A stretch of DNA of 64,000 nucleotides from Smittia aterrima (GCA_033063855.1 CP093831.1:14260001-14324000); one strand, 5' to 3'. Shown: positions 36,478 to 51,000, counted from the first letter of the stretch. Numbers and translations: made by a program. Notes: generated by a model from the sequence alone, not told the origin.

Positions 36478-39400
36478 TGGACAACGTTTCACGTTTTAAT
36501 AATTATTTGATCTAACTAAATATACATTACTTATAAGTATCTAGTTCAATAAAGCAGCACAGGAACGGTTAAAAGAAAATTCAAACAAGTCTCAGTATGA
36601 ACTCGCCTTCAAGTGGTTTTTAATGTTCATTGCCGAGTAGAGCAACAATGACGTTTCCTCTACGCCATCGATCTTCTTACTGAATGCAGCTGCATTTTTC
36701 ACGCCAGTCTTCTCAGCGATTGTTTTTATTTTTAGAAGCCTTCAAAATCTTTAATTAAAAGCTGAATTTCTCGAACTAGGTGAGAGGATTAGTCGATCAA
36801 ATGGATTACGAATCAGAAATGCGCGTTCTAATTTTAAGGCTTGATCGATTGCAGAGACCTCCAGGGAAAGAAAGTGTTTAACTTCACTTAGCACATCATA
36901 AAGCATCGGAGAATTATTTCTTTTGACGGTTATTACCTCTTTATTAATTTATGGATTTCATAATATTTTATTGAGATCACACGTCGTTTGCTGTTTGATT
37001 AATTTTCCGCGGTTGAAAATCGTCGCGATCTCACAAGTGACCCGGGAAGAAGGAGAAGAAAATTCAACACGCGAGTGAGATGACTAGAAAGCTACAAAGA
37101 GTTACGACCTGGAGTTCATCTGTTCGCATAACTCACTCGTTGTCTCTATTTGTGTTTCTTTGCTGTCGTGGAATGAATTCTTTTTTTTCGGAGGGCAACG
37201 ACGGGGGAGAGGGCAATCAATAAAAATAGCGAATCACGCAATTTCTCCTCTGACACATGTGATTTTTTGTTTGTTCGACTGGATTCCGAGTTTTTCTTTT
37301 ATTTTATGGAGGGCAGATGGTCTTTGCCTAATTTCGTTGCCGTAAAATACGAGAAACGTCGTAAATTCATTCCTTGGATCGTGATCGCGATGGAGATTTC
37401 TCCATCTTCCGCATAATTGGTTAATTAAGCATTGAACAATCTTCAATCTCTTGGCCTCATGTCAGCCATTCGATGCCAAAAATATCAATTAAACTGTCCA
37501 AAACACATTTGTCGGCTCATTTGCTGGACACGTTGGAACACATGCTGACTGTTGCTGCCGTTGTTGCCCGATCTGTCAGAGATTTGTTATTTTTAACTGC
37601 CAGAGAAATATAATTTTTCCTCGAGCAGAAAAGAGGAAAATAGAATTTAGAGATGATTATTTTTCTTTTTTCACAGACAGCAAGCACTATTTCCAGCCAG
37701 ACATAACTTTTGTGTCATACGTAAGAAGATTTCATAGGGATCGATCGATGAGTGACGACTGAATCATCTACGAAGAGCAAAGGGAAATTTTCTGAAACAT
37801 AATTGGCGAACATTTCCACTCTAATGTTGATGAAAATAAGCCGCAAAGACTCATAACGATCTTTGATGGCGCGGAATTTTTCATTCCCGCAGAATGAGTA
37901 GTCGAGTTAGTTTCATCTCGACACAATAAATAAAGAGAAGAGCTTTGCAACCTGCGACGTCTAGCAATGTAATTCGACGAGCGAACACGTAAGATCGGCT
38001 TTATGATGAGAACCAAAAATATCTCAGTTTCGTGTTTTGGAGCTTTCGGTGCCCTGGGCAAATGGATATTTTCATCGCGAACATTTATTTTCCTCCTCTG
38101 GATATTTGTTTGTATCGCGACGTTTGCGTAGGCTTTTTATATTTTCCGAAAGAAACGTCCTCGTCTTTATTTTCATTTCTTTGAGCCGAAAGACAATGGT
38201 CTGCGCAAATGTGTGCGACGTGAGATTGGAAAGATCAAACCGTGAAACGTGTTTCTTCTTCTCCGACTTCTCCAACCGAGTCCATCATGGGGATCAAGAG
38301 AATCATCGGAGAAACAAGAACATTAAGATGGATTTAAAAATAAATTCGATTGTCTTTCGCTCGAGTTTTTCGATGTTTCCAATGACAGGTGCGAACTGGG
38401 AAGCGAAAAACTTTTTAGAGCCAACCCTGAACCGTGAGAAAACAACGAAATATGCCACATCGAATTAAGTGGATCCTCGACTTTTCATTCTAATTAATTG
38501 GGTGTGTTCAATGTTTAGATCTTCTTCTCTCTCGGACACTTCGGTTGACAAAAATCGTCTCATCGCCGTCGTAAAAAATCGAAGAAAACGAAAATTTCCT
38601 TTGTTATTTTTCTTTTATTCTCTTGCGAGTTATATTCATTTTCCAATTTGTGATTTCGACGAAATGTATCAAGACCAAAGATTTACTCGTGAGAGTCGTG
38701 ATGGTCTACTTGTCCATTCTCCTCACTCAGAGCATTTTCTGTTAGAAACGAAAAGCGATCACAGACATTTGTGTGTTTTACTTTCAGTTTACGTCTAATT
38801 AGCCCTCGTGTAAGATGATGTCTAAGTGGCAGATACGCGACCATCCAATTAATTAATTAAAGAAAAGGAAGAAAACAGAAACCGAAGCAAGTGCGCTCTT
38901 CGTCTGCATCGTTGTACATCTTCATGGATTGAATTCTCGCTCGCGATTTCGTGTCGTGCATGTGTCGAATGCGGTTGGTGGAAAACTCAATCGACGGCAT
39001 CAAGACAGCGACGATGGAAAAATAAAGATCACTCTCGCGGGATTGCTCCTCAACCATCCATTCATTCGCTATCCCAGTGAGAATCTGTTCAGCTTTTTGA
39101 AAGGTTTTCCATCGTTGATCGCTGATATTCTTGTGTTAAAGTGTAGGAGAAATAAATGTGAGGATTGTTACGTAATTTTTCATCTTCAAATGTTCACGAG
39201 AGACTGAGACTTGACGAGGGAGGAAATAAAAGAAAAGAAACGAGAAACGGTAGACGAAAGACATCTCGAGTGAGTGGCAGGCAAACGGTGATCATCGCAG
39301 TATGTCTGGAGAAGTGAACGAAATCAGATTCGGTGATCCGCGTCGCTAAAAGGAGAGAAAGAAAAAATTTTATTCGGTGTGATATATTTAAAGACAATTG

Positions 39401-39628
39401 AAATTCGCGAGTGTGCAAAAGCTTAAAGACGAAAGTTTTGTCCTGCCGAGAGAATAGAAAAATAGTTGGAAAAGTGCTCGTTGAAATTTAGTTTCTGGTT
39501 TTATTTTATTTCGCTATAATTAGAATTTGAACTTTTCCTCGTGGATCTCGTTTGGCTGGTTAGTCAGCAGACAGTCTCACAGTTGCACACAAAAAAACGT
39601 CAGTTACAGTTGTGAAAGTTCAGTGGCA
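36478..39628. other. Long 5' region upstream of the chinmo-like gene
   Basis: About 3.15 kb with no supportable coding exon. The open frames here (for example 38037-38468) have the composition of random AT-rich DNA and no family features. It probably holds regulatory DNA and 5' UTR exons of the chinmo-like gene, in keeping with the long leaders of BTB transcription factor genes. Nothing specific is recognised. Confidence 0.5.
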
Positions 39629-42600
39629 ATGGATGCATCGAATGGAGGCTCTCCAACCCCCGTTGGAGGTTTCAACGTCAATTCGACATCGCCAATTCGC
39701 AATTCACAATCATCGCCGGAAAATTCTCCTCGTATCGAGCAGAATCAAATGGATACATCAATCGAGCTTAATGGCCTTAAAACAAGCATCGACAATCGAT
39801 CGTCACAGCAATTTTGCCTTCGTTGGAACAATCATCAGGTGAGCAAATACAAATTTGAAACCTTAGAATTATTCAATTTTCATTTCGACGTCCACGGCTT
39901 TTCTTCTCGCGTTGCATTCGATTGCATTCCGACCTCGATTTGTTTGAAGAATTCTCTACTTTGGCTGTTACAGAATGCTGCTCAAAAAAAAATTAAGAAA
40001 AGAAGTCTGCGACTGATTTTTCCTTGAAGTGAAAAACGAAACAGAGAGTCGTGCAAACCGATCGCCGTGAACGTCTTGACTTTTTTCCAAAAATAAAAAT
40101 AAGAATGTAATTAAATTAGTTTTCTTAAACGTTGTCCCATTGTTTTGTTATTTATCGTCCGCTGTTGATGACGCCGACGGACCGAGAAGATTGAAAAATT
40201 CTTCGTGATCACACTCAAGAATGCTTTTGAATATCGCGCGAGAGAGAGAAAATGCATTTGAGTCTGAGATTGTTTTCATCGTTTCACTTGATGAATTATG
40301 AAATGTCTATGACGGACAGAGATCAGGAAGAAAAGCTCGGGGGCGAATTTTTTTTTTGGAATATGTTGCGACATTAATCGTAATTAAAGTTCAGATTCTC
40401 GAAATAACTTTCCTTGCATTTTTCGCATAAAAATAGTTTTTCATTCGCTCTCTGACTTCCCCATATTGCATCTCTGAATCTCACGCTGTCGTGAAAATGT
40501 CACGCTGAAGAAAATTTATGGATTTTCCCGAGTCTGCATGCACGACTCATTTAATTTCATCGTCCGCTGCACATATTCGCAAATGCAAGAGCATCTGGCA
40601 ATACGCGCAACACGCATCTCGAGCCAAGAAGATAGCGAAATTGCGCGAAACATTGTTAGGAGTCGCGTTCGAATAAGAAGTGAAACAAACTTTTGAGCTG
40701 AGCAAAAGTGCCAAACAAGAAAAATGATCTTCTCGCACTCGCGATTCGTCATCAATCAGATCTCGTTTCAGCTTCAAAAGGCGAACATCACAACAAGAAA
40801 GAAAATAAAGAGAGTTTGTTTCTTAATAATAGATTTTCCCGAATTTCCAAATAAACTTTTCAAAACTGACACCGCGCCGTCCGCAGCGCAATAAAACGAT
40901 GAGAATGCTTTTCTCTCTTTCTCAACGGAGAGCGAAGGGGGAAAATTCTTGAATATTTTCGGGTGCTGGGATTTTTCATCGTTTTTGGCGAACAAGATCA
41001 CTTGAGATTTCCATGAAGCGCGTCTGGATATTGAGGGCGGCGATCGGGGAGTCAATGAAACTTTAAAGCATTCAAATCGAACCTCTCCAACCTCACGAAA
41101 TTGAAGAAGAAGAGACATGAGAATGGATTTTATTTCTAGCAGAGATCTAAATCTGCCTCTAAACGCGATATAATTAGAACTTTTAGCCCAAATTCCAACT
41201 TTAAAAATACAAAACGAATGTTGTATCAAAGAGATTTTGTAACACGATCTTTCTTTTTATTTGAAACTCCATAGACGTCCTTGCTTAGCACATTGCCACA
41301 GTTATTGGATCAATCTCATCTGTCGGATTGCACAATCGTTGCTGATGGAAGGAAAATTCGAGCGCACAGATTAGTGTTGAGTGGCTGTAGCACATTTTTC
41401 TCAGAGCTCTTTCATACTTTGGAGTCGGGAATTCAACAGCAGTCATGTCATCCCGTGATCGTTCTACCGCCACACACAAACTTTGCATCATTGGCAGCTT
41501 TGATCACGTTTATGTATTCGGGAGAAGTAAATGTTTATGAGGATCAGATATCGAAGTTGCTGGAGTTAGCAGAAACGTTGGGAATCAAAGGCCTCACAGA
41601 AATTAACAACGAACATGTGGTGCGCAATTAAACTAAAAATTTTTTTTTATAAAATGATTTAACGCAAATTTATTCTAGAATGGAATCAAAAGAAAACAAC
41701 AGACCGAGAGTCAATCGTCAGCAGTCGCAACTCCACCGCCTGATGATCTCGAGAAGCGATCACGCTCGGAGACACCAAAGCTTCAACAAACTTCTACGTC
41801 ACCATTCGACACATCACAAATTAATCCGAAGCTTTTAACTCCTCCGGCGTCGTTCGACGCGTTTTTCTCACGCCCACACCCTTCACAGTTTAATTTCTAT
41901 CCACATCATCTGTTGTCTCAGCCTTTAAACTTCTCGGCAAGCCGACTTCCCTTTCCATCAATGCTTTCGCAAATACCTCAGCTTCCACCACAATCACCTC
42001 AGTTCAATAAAAGTCCCACAGGATCAAGTGGAGTCGATCAAGAAAGTAGAAACTTCATTGACGAGCTTTACAAAAAAGATAGAATGTTGCAAGATAAACG
42101 AATGAAGCAAAACAATTTAAGAAAAATTGACAAAATTGCTGAGAATCTTCGCTTTGGTGCCAACTCAACATCCCCGCCTAGCTCTGCGTCGCCAAGTTCA
42201 ACGAAAAGTTTTCTCGATCACTTTAGTCAAATGTCAGTTGTGAAGAAAGAATTGTCACCTTCATCTTTCCCTCTCTCTCCAACTTCACTTCAATCGGCAT
42301 CAGTTTTTCTCAATGATAAGAACTCAATGAAAACGGGAATGGAAAATATGTTGAACTACGCAAATGACCAGAAGAAGACCGCAGCACCTGGTGGAACAGT
42401 CGCGACAACAAATTCCGGACCAACAACGAAAATACCAAACTCAAAATTATTCGCGAAATGCTTCATCTGCTCAAAGCTTCTCTCGAATCAATACAACTTG
42501 AGAGTTCATCTCGAGACTCATCAGAACATGAGGTAAAGACATTTTTCTAATTCGATTGCATAAATTAATAATTACCTTCACAGATACGCATGCACAGTTT

Positions 42601-43010
42601 GTTCTCATGTGTCAAGATCGAAAGATGCTTTACGTAAACACATTAGCTATCGTCATCCAGGAACTCCGTCGCCATGTGAGAGTGAGAACCGTCGGAAACG
42701 CACAAAACTTGCAAGTCAGATCCAACAGATTCAAGCTCAACAAATGATGAAGGATCAGATAGCTGCCGGAAATATTTTGTTCCAACAGAGTCAGCAAGGA
42801 GCACAATCAAATTTACCAATGAACATGGACACAAACGCAAGCCAATTGGCACTTCTACAAAGCTTTACGAGTGAAATGACAATTCCTTCTCAAGCTCAAC
42901 TCTATCATCATCACCAGCAACATCAGCAACCAATGACGATGTCGCATGCAAATGTCAAAACTGAAATCAATAATAACGGTGATGAGAATATGACTGGAGG
43001 AAGTCAATAA
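39629..43010 (+). CDS. chinmo: BTB zinc-finger transcription factor, chinmo-like
   Basis: Four exons: 39629-39838, 41275-41619, 41679-42532, 42584-43010, giving 611 residues in frame. A disordered N-terminus leads into the insect BTB start FCLRWNNHQ, which is split by a 1.44-kb intron from TSLLSTLPQLLDQSHLSDCT; the BTB domain spans about 61-185. A Ser/Pro/Gln-rich linker follows, then two C2H2 fingers: C446-C449-H462-H466 (CFICSKLLSNQYNLRVH) and C473-C476-H489-H494 (CTVCSHVSRSKDALRKH). After these come RHPGTPSPCESENRRKR and a Gln/His-rich tail. BTB plus two fingers with this spacing points to Chinmo, a temporal-identity and stem-cell regulator, but related BTB-ZF genes (lola, fru, ttk isoforms) remain possible for the name. 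Confidence 0.85.
39839..41274 (+). other. 1.44-kb intron of the chinmo-like gene
   Basis: Interrupts the BTB domain right after FCLRWNNHQ with a GTGAGC donor and CATAG acceptor. No nested gene seen. Introns at this position are typical of insect BTB genes. Confidence 0.7.
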
Positions 43011-44249
43011 TCCTTAGTCAAATTCACATTTAGAGGCTTTAAACTAATTTTAAGCACGACGAATTCCCTTGATTGACATTCTGGAGGAGTTTATCGCACA
43101 CAGTCTAAAGACATTAAACCGCAACCCCAAAAGATTGAAAATCTTACGAAAAAGACAAATCTTGATTTTTTAGATCCTAAGAAACTTATTTTAATTAGAT
43201 TTAAGAGCTTTTTCAGTTGTCGTTAATTTTTCTTTTAATTTATTTTTCTTTCGTGAAGATCGTGTTTGGATTTTTCACACTTTCGTTTAGTTAGTCACTT
43301 GTTTTCGTTATTTCAACCCTTAGCTGTGATAGAACTTAATGAATGAATATAAAACTGAATGCAATCAGGGACAGTGGAGACATCCGTATCCTCCACAGCC
43401 GTGGGAATAGTTAACTCCTTCTCACGATACAAAAAGACACACAAGCACGCCCTGATTCACTTGTTCAGATGTAAAAATAGATCATCGGTCCTAATCAGTG
43501 AAAAACGTCCTTAATTCTTATCTTCTTACCTGACAAACAAACTTCACGTTCAGCCTTTGACAGGTTTGACTCATTTAATGAAAAGACATAAATTAATCAA
43601 TTTTGATTGTGTTAAGATGGTTTTGTATCATTAAGTCGTTTTTTTTTTCTCTTTCTTTTAAAGTGTTTGCCCATTAGGAAATTTTGTTATGAATAGTTTG
43701 ATCCAATTGACTTGTGCATTCAACATTTTCCCCAAAAAAATTTTTGTTATGTTTCTTATTTGCTGAAAACGAAATAAATTTTCGAAAAGTTTCAATTGAC
43801 TTTTTCTTAAATTGCATAATGCTTCACTTTATTTTCTTAGTTATCAAAATTTCACAAAATGATTCCGATGGCCAAGTTCGGAAGGGTTTCCATGTTCGAT
43901 TGACCATAACGTGAATTGTTTGAGGTTTTAATAAATTTGCACTTCAAACTTAAGAAGAATGTTACATGAAAAAAGAAAACGCGAAAGTGATTTTATGATT
44001 AGAAAATGCATGTCGACGGGTCGAGGGCTGTTTCGAGGGTGGGTTCGCTTTCAATAAGGTGAAACATCCGAATTAGGTTAATACTCGACTTTGGCTTCAT
44101 TCAAAATTTAAGAGCCCTAAAGTTGTAGGGATGACTGGGAGTAGAGAATTGACTAAACGCGAAAAGGTTTAAGGGTGACAGCAAATCCGATTAAAATAAA
44201 TAAAAGCAGATAAGAGTAGCGATGTCTCATTAGAGCGGTAGAAGACAAT
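43011..44249. other. 3' UTRs of the chinmo-like gene and flare (tail to tail)
   Basis: About 1.2 kb. AATAAA at 43930-43935 would give the chinmo-like gene a 3' UTR of roughly 940 nt, in keeping with a regulated transcript. No coding exon recognised. Confidence 0.5.
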
Positions 44250-46509
44250 TTAGAAGTTTTCGACTTCCCAGACTTTTGTGTTGCAATCTTGTCCAGTCGA
44301 GATGACAGTTTCGTGATCCAACCATACAAGGCCAGTGATTTGCGATTGGGGATGTGCATCTGTGAAAACAAAAGATTAGAAATCTCACTCAAAACAAAAA
44401 ATTTCTTGAATCTTACTTTTAATAATCGTGTGCTTAGCTGGACTGGCAACAGACCAAATAATAATTGTAGTGTCTAGCGATCCACTCGCAACGAGTGTTG
44501 AATTCGGAGACCATGCGACTTTGTTGACGCGTGCATTATGGAAGCCCCATTCTTGTTTATGAGCAGGCTGCGAACAATAAAATATTTTTCAGAAAAAGCA
44601 ATTTGGAAGTTTATTTAATGAACTCACCTTGTATTCGGGAACTGAGTAAAGAATAACTTTTCTGTTACTATCGCAAGCGACGAGATACTTGTTGTCAGGC
44701 GAGTACGAACAATCGGTAATGAATCCAAGATGATCCAGTTCCATCTTCAACTCCAATTGAGCTCCATTTAATGAATAAATGTGAACTTTGTTGTCATCAC
44801 CACCAACAGCGACTTCTTGCGTTTCCGAGTTAATTGCTACGCAACTGGCTTCGTAGCTGATTGGCAAGCTCAGCGCTTTTTTGTTGTCTTGGACAACAAC
44901 GAGCTCTTTTACGCAACCAACGACGATAGTTTTCTGCTCCTTCAAGATGTCCATGCCTCGAGGCTGACATGGAAGCTTCAAGTCGACTCCTGTGTAGACG
45001 TTTCCTTCAAGACTAACTTGCTTTAGTGAATCATCGATTCCGCAGGTGTACGAGAAATCGCCATGAGATCTTATAACGTTCACTTGATTTCCGTGTCCAA
45101 TTCCTCCAACACGATCGTTAGTGCCATTTCCTGAGTTCCAATTAGTAAGAGCTCCATCGTGAGAGGCAGTGTAGATTACACTTCGATCTTCGCTTAATGC
45201 AACAGCAGTAATTGGCTTATTGTGACCTTTGATAATTCGCAATGGTTTTGTTGGATTTGCTGGGTCAAGATAATTGATGAAACCAGAGAGTGATACTGAC
45301 AAGATATGTTCACCTTGCCATAAGCACGATACTTGTTGATCATCAACAGTTGTTCCCATTGGAAATTCTACAACCATTTCCCTTGATTCTACATCCCACA
45401 GTCTGCATGTTTTGTCACCCGATGCAGTAAGAAGTTGTGTTCCATCAGGCTTCCAAGCAACTCCATAAACTCCGCCCTTGTGAGCTGGAGAACCAAATTC
45501 ACCAATCAAGTCAGATGTGCTTCCATCATAAAGGAAGACTTTGCCATCAAATCCAGCTGATGCAAAGTATTTTCCATCGGGCGAGTAGCGAACGGCTTGA
45601 ACGAATCTAGAGTGTTCTTGTTTAGTCTTCTTGAATTTGAAGGGTGGACCCTCGAAGATTCCAATAGTGTTATCTTCACTTCCCGTAATGATGCGGAAGG
45701 GACGAGCTGGTCGGAAATCACAGCTATTGATCGGCTTTGATTGCCCACTAATTTCACCAACTGAAGTTCCAGTTTCAGTCATGAAAACATGACCGAATCT
45801 CTCTCGTCCCTCGCCAACAACAACTATTCTTTGATTGTCAGCAGACCACGCAATGTCTTTAATTGGACCACCAATCGGTTGGTATTCATTCTTCAATAAG
45901 TGCTCCTTGTTTACGGTGTCCCAGATACGAATCTTCCCTGACGCATCGCCAGAGGCAATGTAGAAGCCTGACGGCGAGTATTTGGCAACATTGACAGCGC
46001 AGGAATGCTCAGTGTAAACATCAGCAATAGCTGGATTCTAAAATTAGCAGAAATGAATTACATTGTGCTGACAGGTGTGAAGAATAAAAGCGCGACTCAC
46101 GTCGATATTTCGGATGATGACAGAGTTTCCATTTGCGTAAAGGAAATTCTTTCCTTTTGGGTCGCCTCCAAGAACAATTGGCTGCCCTCGGTTGGTTCTA
46201 GGCAAGCTTGCATAAACGAATTCTGTTAATGAAAGAAAGAGGGGAGAATGAAATCAGCGGTTCCAATCGGATGATTTTAATCAAGCGGCGAAGCGAGAAG
46301 AAGAAAATTGCATTCTGGGTGTGGAGCTAAAAATTACTGATAAGAACGCGAAGTGAACCAGTTTTATATGAAAGTTTAAGGTCAACGTCATCATGTTTGC
46401 AAATATTCGCGGAAAGAGTTGAAAGAGGAATGGGGAAAATTTTAAGTTTTCCGGCTTTTTTATTCTGACAAATCTTTTAGTGCAACTACTTACTGTTCGT
46501 ATAACTCAT
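44250..46509 (-). CDS. flr: Actin-interacting protein 1 / WDR1 (Flare)
   Basis: Five exons on the minus strand: 46494-46509, 46101-46222, 44628-46037, 44417-44567, 44250-44359, joined in frame to 602 residues, close to the usual length of AIP1. It starts MSYTNKFVYASLPRTNRGQP and contains LGGDPKGKNFLYANGNSV, HSCAVNVAKYSPSGFYIASGD, RPFRIITGSEDNT, WKPDGTQLLTASGDKTCRLWD and IYTASHDG..NW, ending in STGQDCNTKVWEVENF. The repeats form two WD40 propellers. AIP1 works with cofilin to disassemble actin filaments; loss in Drosophila affects wing hairs. The 16-nt first coding exon was fixed by phase and homology. Divergent from unc-50. Confidence 0.96.
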
Positions 46510-46797
46510 TTTCCGACACAATGTAATCACTAATGGCTTCTTAAGACGATTGCGATCAAGTCTTGATGTTTTTGAGGTATTTAAGTCTTTTAGTTTTGAG
46601 ATAAAAAATTGAATTTCTAGTGACTAATTTACAATTTCCATAAAAGGAGTTATTTCTTTGAATATTTTTTGAAAACTGCTTTACCGAATTAAACTGTTTT
46701 ACCGATTTCAAAATGAAGCAAAAATTTGTTTGCATCATCAGAAAAAGTAATGTTTACGTGAAAATTGAAATTTGTAGAAAGAAGAGTTTCATAAAAA
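46510..46797. promoter_or_regulatory. Shared divergent promoter of flare and unc-50
   Basis: 288 bases between opposed start codons. AT-rich; no specific element named. Confidence 0.5.
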
Positions 46798-47782
46798 ATG
46801 AGATATGCAACTTCACCAACGCCAAGCGAGAGTGGATCAATGCTCTCGGGCTACTCGTTTCGATCAGGACGAAGTCATTTACCGCGTCCAGCAACAGCAA
46901 ATCTTTGTAGCTCAGCCACAACAAAAACATCAAAATACTTGAGACGATTAATTAAGTTCCGGCAGATGGATTTCGAGTTTGCCTTGTGGCAGATGCTTTA
47001 TCTCTTTGTGGCACCGCAGAAAGTTTACAGAAACTTTGGATACAGAAAAGGTTTGTTAATCAATTTTGTAATGATGATTCACTGTGCTAACATGTCTTTT
47101 ACGTTCCAGAAACCAAATCACAATTTGCCAGAGACGATCCAGCATTTCTTGTACTCCTACTAGCAAGCTTGTGCTGTAAGTTGATTTCCAAAATGATGAC
47201 TTGATAATACTATTTACAATTCTTTTAGTCACGTCGTTTGGTTTCGTGTTCCTGTTCAATCTCGGATTCTTTCAGACTATTTACTTCATCCTTTACGTTG
47301 TGATTGTTGATTTCCTTTTGGCTGGAATCGTTGCAGCCACGACGCTATGGCTTGTTGCAAACAAGTTCATGCGAGAACCGAGCTCAGAGACTGTTGAGTG
47401 GGGATATTCTTTCGATGTCCACATCAATGCGCAATTCCCGCCTTTAATCATTTTGCATTTCGTTATGCTGATGTTCTACAGAGTCCTCTTCAGTCAAGAG
47501 TGGTTCATTGCACGTTTGTTAGGCAATTTTCTTTGGCTGCTTGCGACAAGCTATTACTACTACATCACTTTCTTAGGCTACAATTGTAAGTTTTGTGATG
47601 ACAAAATCGATAAATCTTATTGATCTGTTTTCGTTTTAGGCATACCACATCTGAAAAAGTCAAGAACGAAATTAATTCTAGTGCTGTTGCCGTTAACTGC
47701 TCTTTTCTTCGTCATTACGATCATCATTGGATGGAATCTAAACGTTTCCTTGATGAACTTCTATCATTATCGTGTACTATAA
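46798..47782 (+). CDS. unc-50: UNC-50 / GMH1 family Golgi membrane protein
   Basis: Four exons: 46798-47050, 47110-47175, 47229-47585, 47640-47782, in frame to 272 residues. A disordered N-terminus is followed by the family signature YLRRLIKFRQMDFEFALWQMLYLFVAPQKVYRNFGYRK (split here only by description), ETKSQFARDDPAFLVLL and VEWGYSFDVH with PPL. Five or so hydrophobic segments are predicted by eye. UNC-50 proteins sit in the ER/Golgi and are needed for traffic of some nicotinic receptors in nematodes. AATAAA (47783-47788) abuts the stop codon, implying a very short 3' UTR. Confidence 0.95.
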
Positions 47783-48055
47783 AATAAAACAACTCATCAA
47801 ATGACAAAGCATGTTTTTTAATGAAGAATTATTTTTCCAGCGTGAATCTGAAATGTTTAGAAATTAAAAATGAAAGATTGCAATTTAACTTGAAGATTTT
47901 CCATGAAGCTTTATTCGTAAAGAAGATTAAAGTTTGGAATATATAAGATAATTCACTGGCAGAGGCTCTGTCGCAGAGCCGTTAATAAATATGTGAGTAG
48001 ATAGATAAATGTTTAACAGGAATGAATGTGAACTCAAGCTGAGCTGTCATTTAAT

Positions 48056-51000
48056 TTATTTTAAGTCATCAAGCTCCGATTCATCCACGTTGTGATCGTC
48101 CACCACCTCAAAATCTTGAATTTCTGCGGCCAAATCCTTCTCCCATTCTTCGTCTGAAAGTAAAGTTTATTTAAAAGAAATCTTTTTTAATATTTTGTTT
48201 TCTCCGAGTCCGTTGCTGTCTGAATAATTTTCAGATAATTTCTGATAAGAAAAGATGTAAACTTAAGCTTCGGCCGATCGCTTTCCAGCATTATTTTCCT
48301 CCCATTCAGACAGCAACAGGCGCTATCGGAAAATAGCAGAACTTTGCTCTATAAGTTTTCTCTTTATTTCAGTTTTTTTGATGTTTTGTCGATGAAAATT
48401 GGATTTTTCCAATTCTCTATTCCGAGATTACTCCATAATGTTCTTTTAAATTTAAATATAATTTTCTTCTTCTTTTTTTATAAACAACAGTGTTTTATCA
48501 TTTTGAACAGTTACGATTAAAAATTAAAACAGTTTCTTCCTTCCTTTAATGGAATAAAGATGAGAGCGGGTTGTAGAGGGGGAGGGAGGAAGAAAGTGTG
48601 AGAAGACAGATATAATTCTTATGAGATTAGGATGAGCTTAACGGCGGACGTAGGAAACAATTGCGTAACTTTAGTAATTGAGTTAGCTCTCATTATATTC
48701 TCACGTTATATTTGATGCTGCGTGGATCGTTAACAAGTCCACCGTGAGCCCCTACCAATAAACACTTTTCAAGCTCTCCCGCGATGAGCTTTCATTCAGT
48801 TTCTATCAACAATTACTCAATTATAAAGCGACGCTTGCCTTATTTCCTTCGCCCGCATGCTTTTTCTTTGTTCTCACATTAAAGAGACAACCGTCACTTT
48901 CTTGAAGAACGATTCATCTTACTTCAAACGGCTTTTCATTTAACATCGATCGGCATAAGAAATCAAATTTATAACGAAGATAGAATTTCATGCTTAAACA
49001 TTTAATTAGTTTTCTCAATGAGTTGTTTGTTTTGTTGTGTGGAATTGAAGGTTTTAATTGCGGATTGGAATTAAATATTTCTCTCTTCAAATACTTTTGA
49101 TAAAATACTTTTTGTTTAATTCATCTGTGGATTATGCGGCAGAGCACGCACGGCTTAAAGAAATCCTTGCGCTAGGTAATTGAAAGGAGATGAATCTCTT
49201 AAAGTAATCTACGCTTCTTTGCGTAATAACTTTTCCGGTGATCTTCAAGATTAAATAAATACTTCATTGGTTAGTGTGCAAGGATAAGGAAAGAAGGAAT
49301 GAAATCTTTCGAATCTTTAGTAATATCTTCCTTTGTTTCAATGCAATGTATAATTAAAGTTAATTATTTAAAGATTTGGTTTCATGTATAAGTTTATATC
49401 TACAAAAAGATTTTCTTCCTTTTCCTTTGGTTTCGAAGATTTCCTGCCGAATTCTCCGCGAACGCACAAAGCAGTCACTCGATTTCTCACTTTATAAAAT
49501 GCGAGTCTTCGTTGGCACGAGAATAGAAGGGAAGGGATAATGAAAATTTATGAAGCCGGAAAATTCCCCAATGAATTAAGGCGAACAATTCTCCATCTCA
49601 AAGTTTTTCATTTTCCCAACCCTTACCGCTTCAAAAATTTCTCCTTCACTAACATTGAAATTTCGCTTATGACAAGATCAAAGTTAGGCTGATTGTGAAG
49701 GAGAAAGATATTTCATCGTCTCGCTTGTGGTCGAATGAGCGTAGGAAGAATTCAAAGCACGGCAATCCTTAAGATTACTTTTACGTTACAATTATCCTTA
49801 GTTTTGCATTCTCTTTCTGACAGTGACTGCTTCTTTTTTTTAAGAGATTGAACTTTAAAAACTTTTTGTTGTTTTATTTGTCTAATTACTTCTGATAGGT
49901 TGCGCGTGTGGATATTTTCCTCTAAAGTCAGTGCAATCGCTTTTCTTATCAAAAAGAGAACCGTGGTATATGTGGGTGGGTGAAATTATCAGGAAAATAT
50001 TTTTATCGAGCTGTTCCCTTAACTCTTGAGTTCTTGAGCGAGAACATTCTTCATCACGAATTCTCACAGTTGCCTTTCTCTCGAGAAGCCTATCAATCAA
50101 ATCCCGAATTGTTGCCAGGCCGCAACATTTCGTCTTGTTTGCCGTTGGCGTTATTATAATTTTGGTTGTATCTTTCCCGAATCATTTGACAAATCATTTC
50201 AGAGGCGGAATTGCAAAATCATTCTTTCATTCAGAAAGCGGATAAGGAGCGAAAACATATTTTATTGCTATTCTATATCACGATATATTCTTCAAATATT
50301 ATTTTCCTTTCGTTAATCATAACTTATCTATCATGTCTCATTGGATGTGTTGGAAAAAGCGTGGATTAAAAGTGAAATCAATCTGTGTCTGCTTCCATTT
50401 CAATGCAATTCGGTATCGTTTTATTTTAGTTGTTGATAAAAATCTTACAAGGAAAGAATTTTGATAAGATTTCAACATATTTCTCAACCTTCTTCATATA
50501 TTTACTGCAATAGAGTTAACAAATTTCTTCTCATAATTTTAAATACGACTTCAATGCATTGTTACACATATTTTAATTTCTTAAATGGAGAAAGATTCAC
50601 TCCCTGACTCTCTCTCATTCGTTCTCTGGCAAATACGTTTTTGCATAATAATAAATTTGATTTGCTTAGTTTAAGGAGCTTTCTCTCATCTCTGGTATGT
50701 ATAGGCACGCTTTCCATGAAAAGCGTGATGTTTTGTGTGTGGGGGAGCGGGACAAGTGAAATGATTTTGATTCAGAAGAGAGTTGAATCACGATGCAATG
50801 CCTTGACGCTCGGCTGGTAGCCTCAGAGGTAAATTGAAAATTTGTAGGGAAGGTGACACATCACGAAACATCGCATCATGAGCAACCCCATCCCAGCTCA
50901 CCTACAGCGCGATTTTGTATATATTCGTTTGAAGACAGCGATAAAACAATAGCAATTTTATTATATATTGGGTCTTTGTTCTTCTTCCTCTCAAAAATGA

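Noticed and set aside
38037..38798. Open frames upstream of the chinmo-like gene (143 and 109 codons)
   Set aside because: Overlapping in both strands, Phe/Ser/Arg-biased, no splice support and no recognisable motif; judged chance frames in non-coding DNA.
48560..48610. G/A-rich run that might form a quadruplex or mark a mobile element
   Set aside because: Too short, lacks four G-tracts of three or more with regular spacing, and has no flanking duplication.
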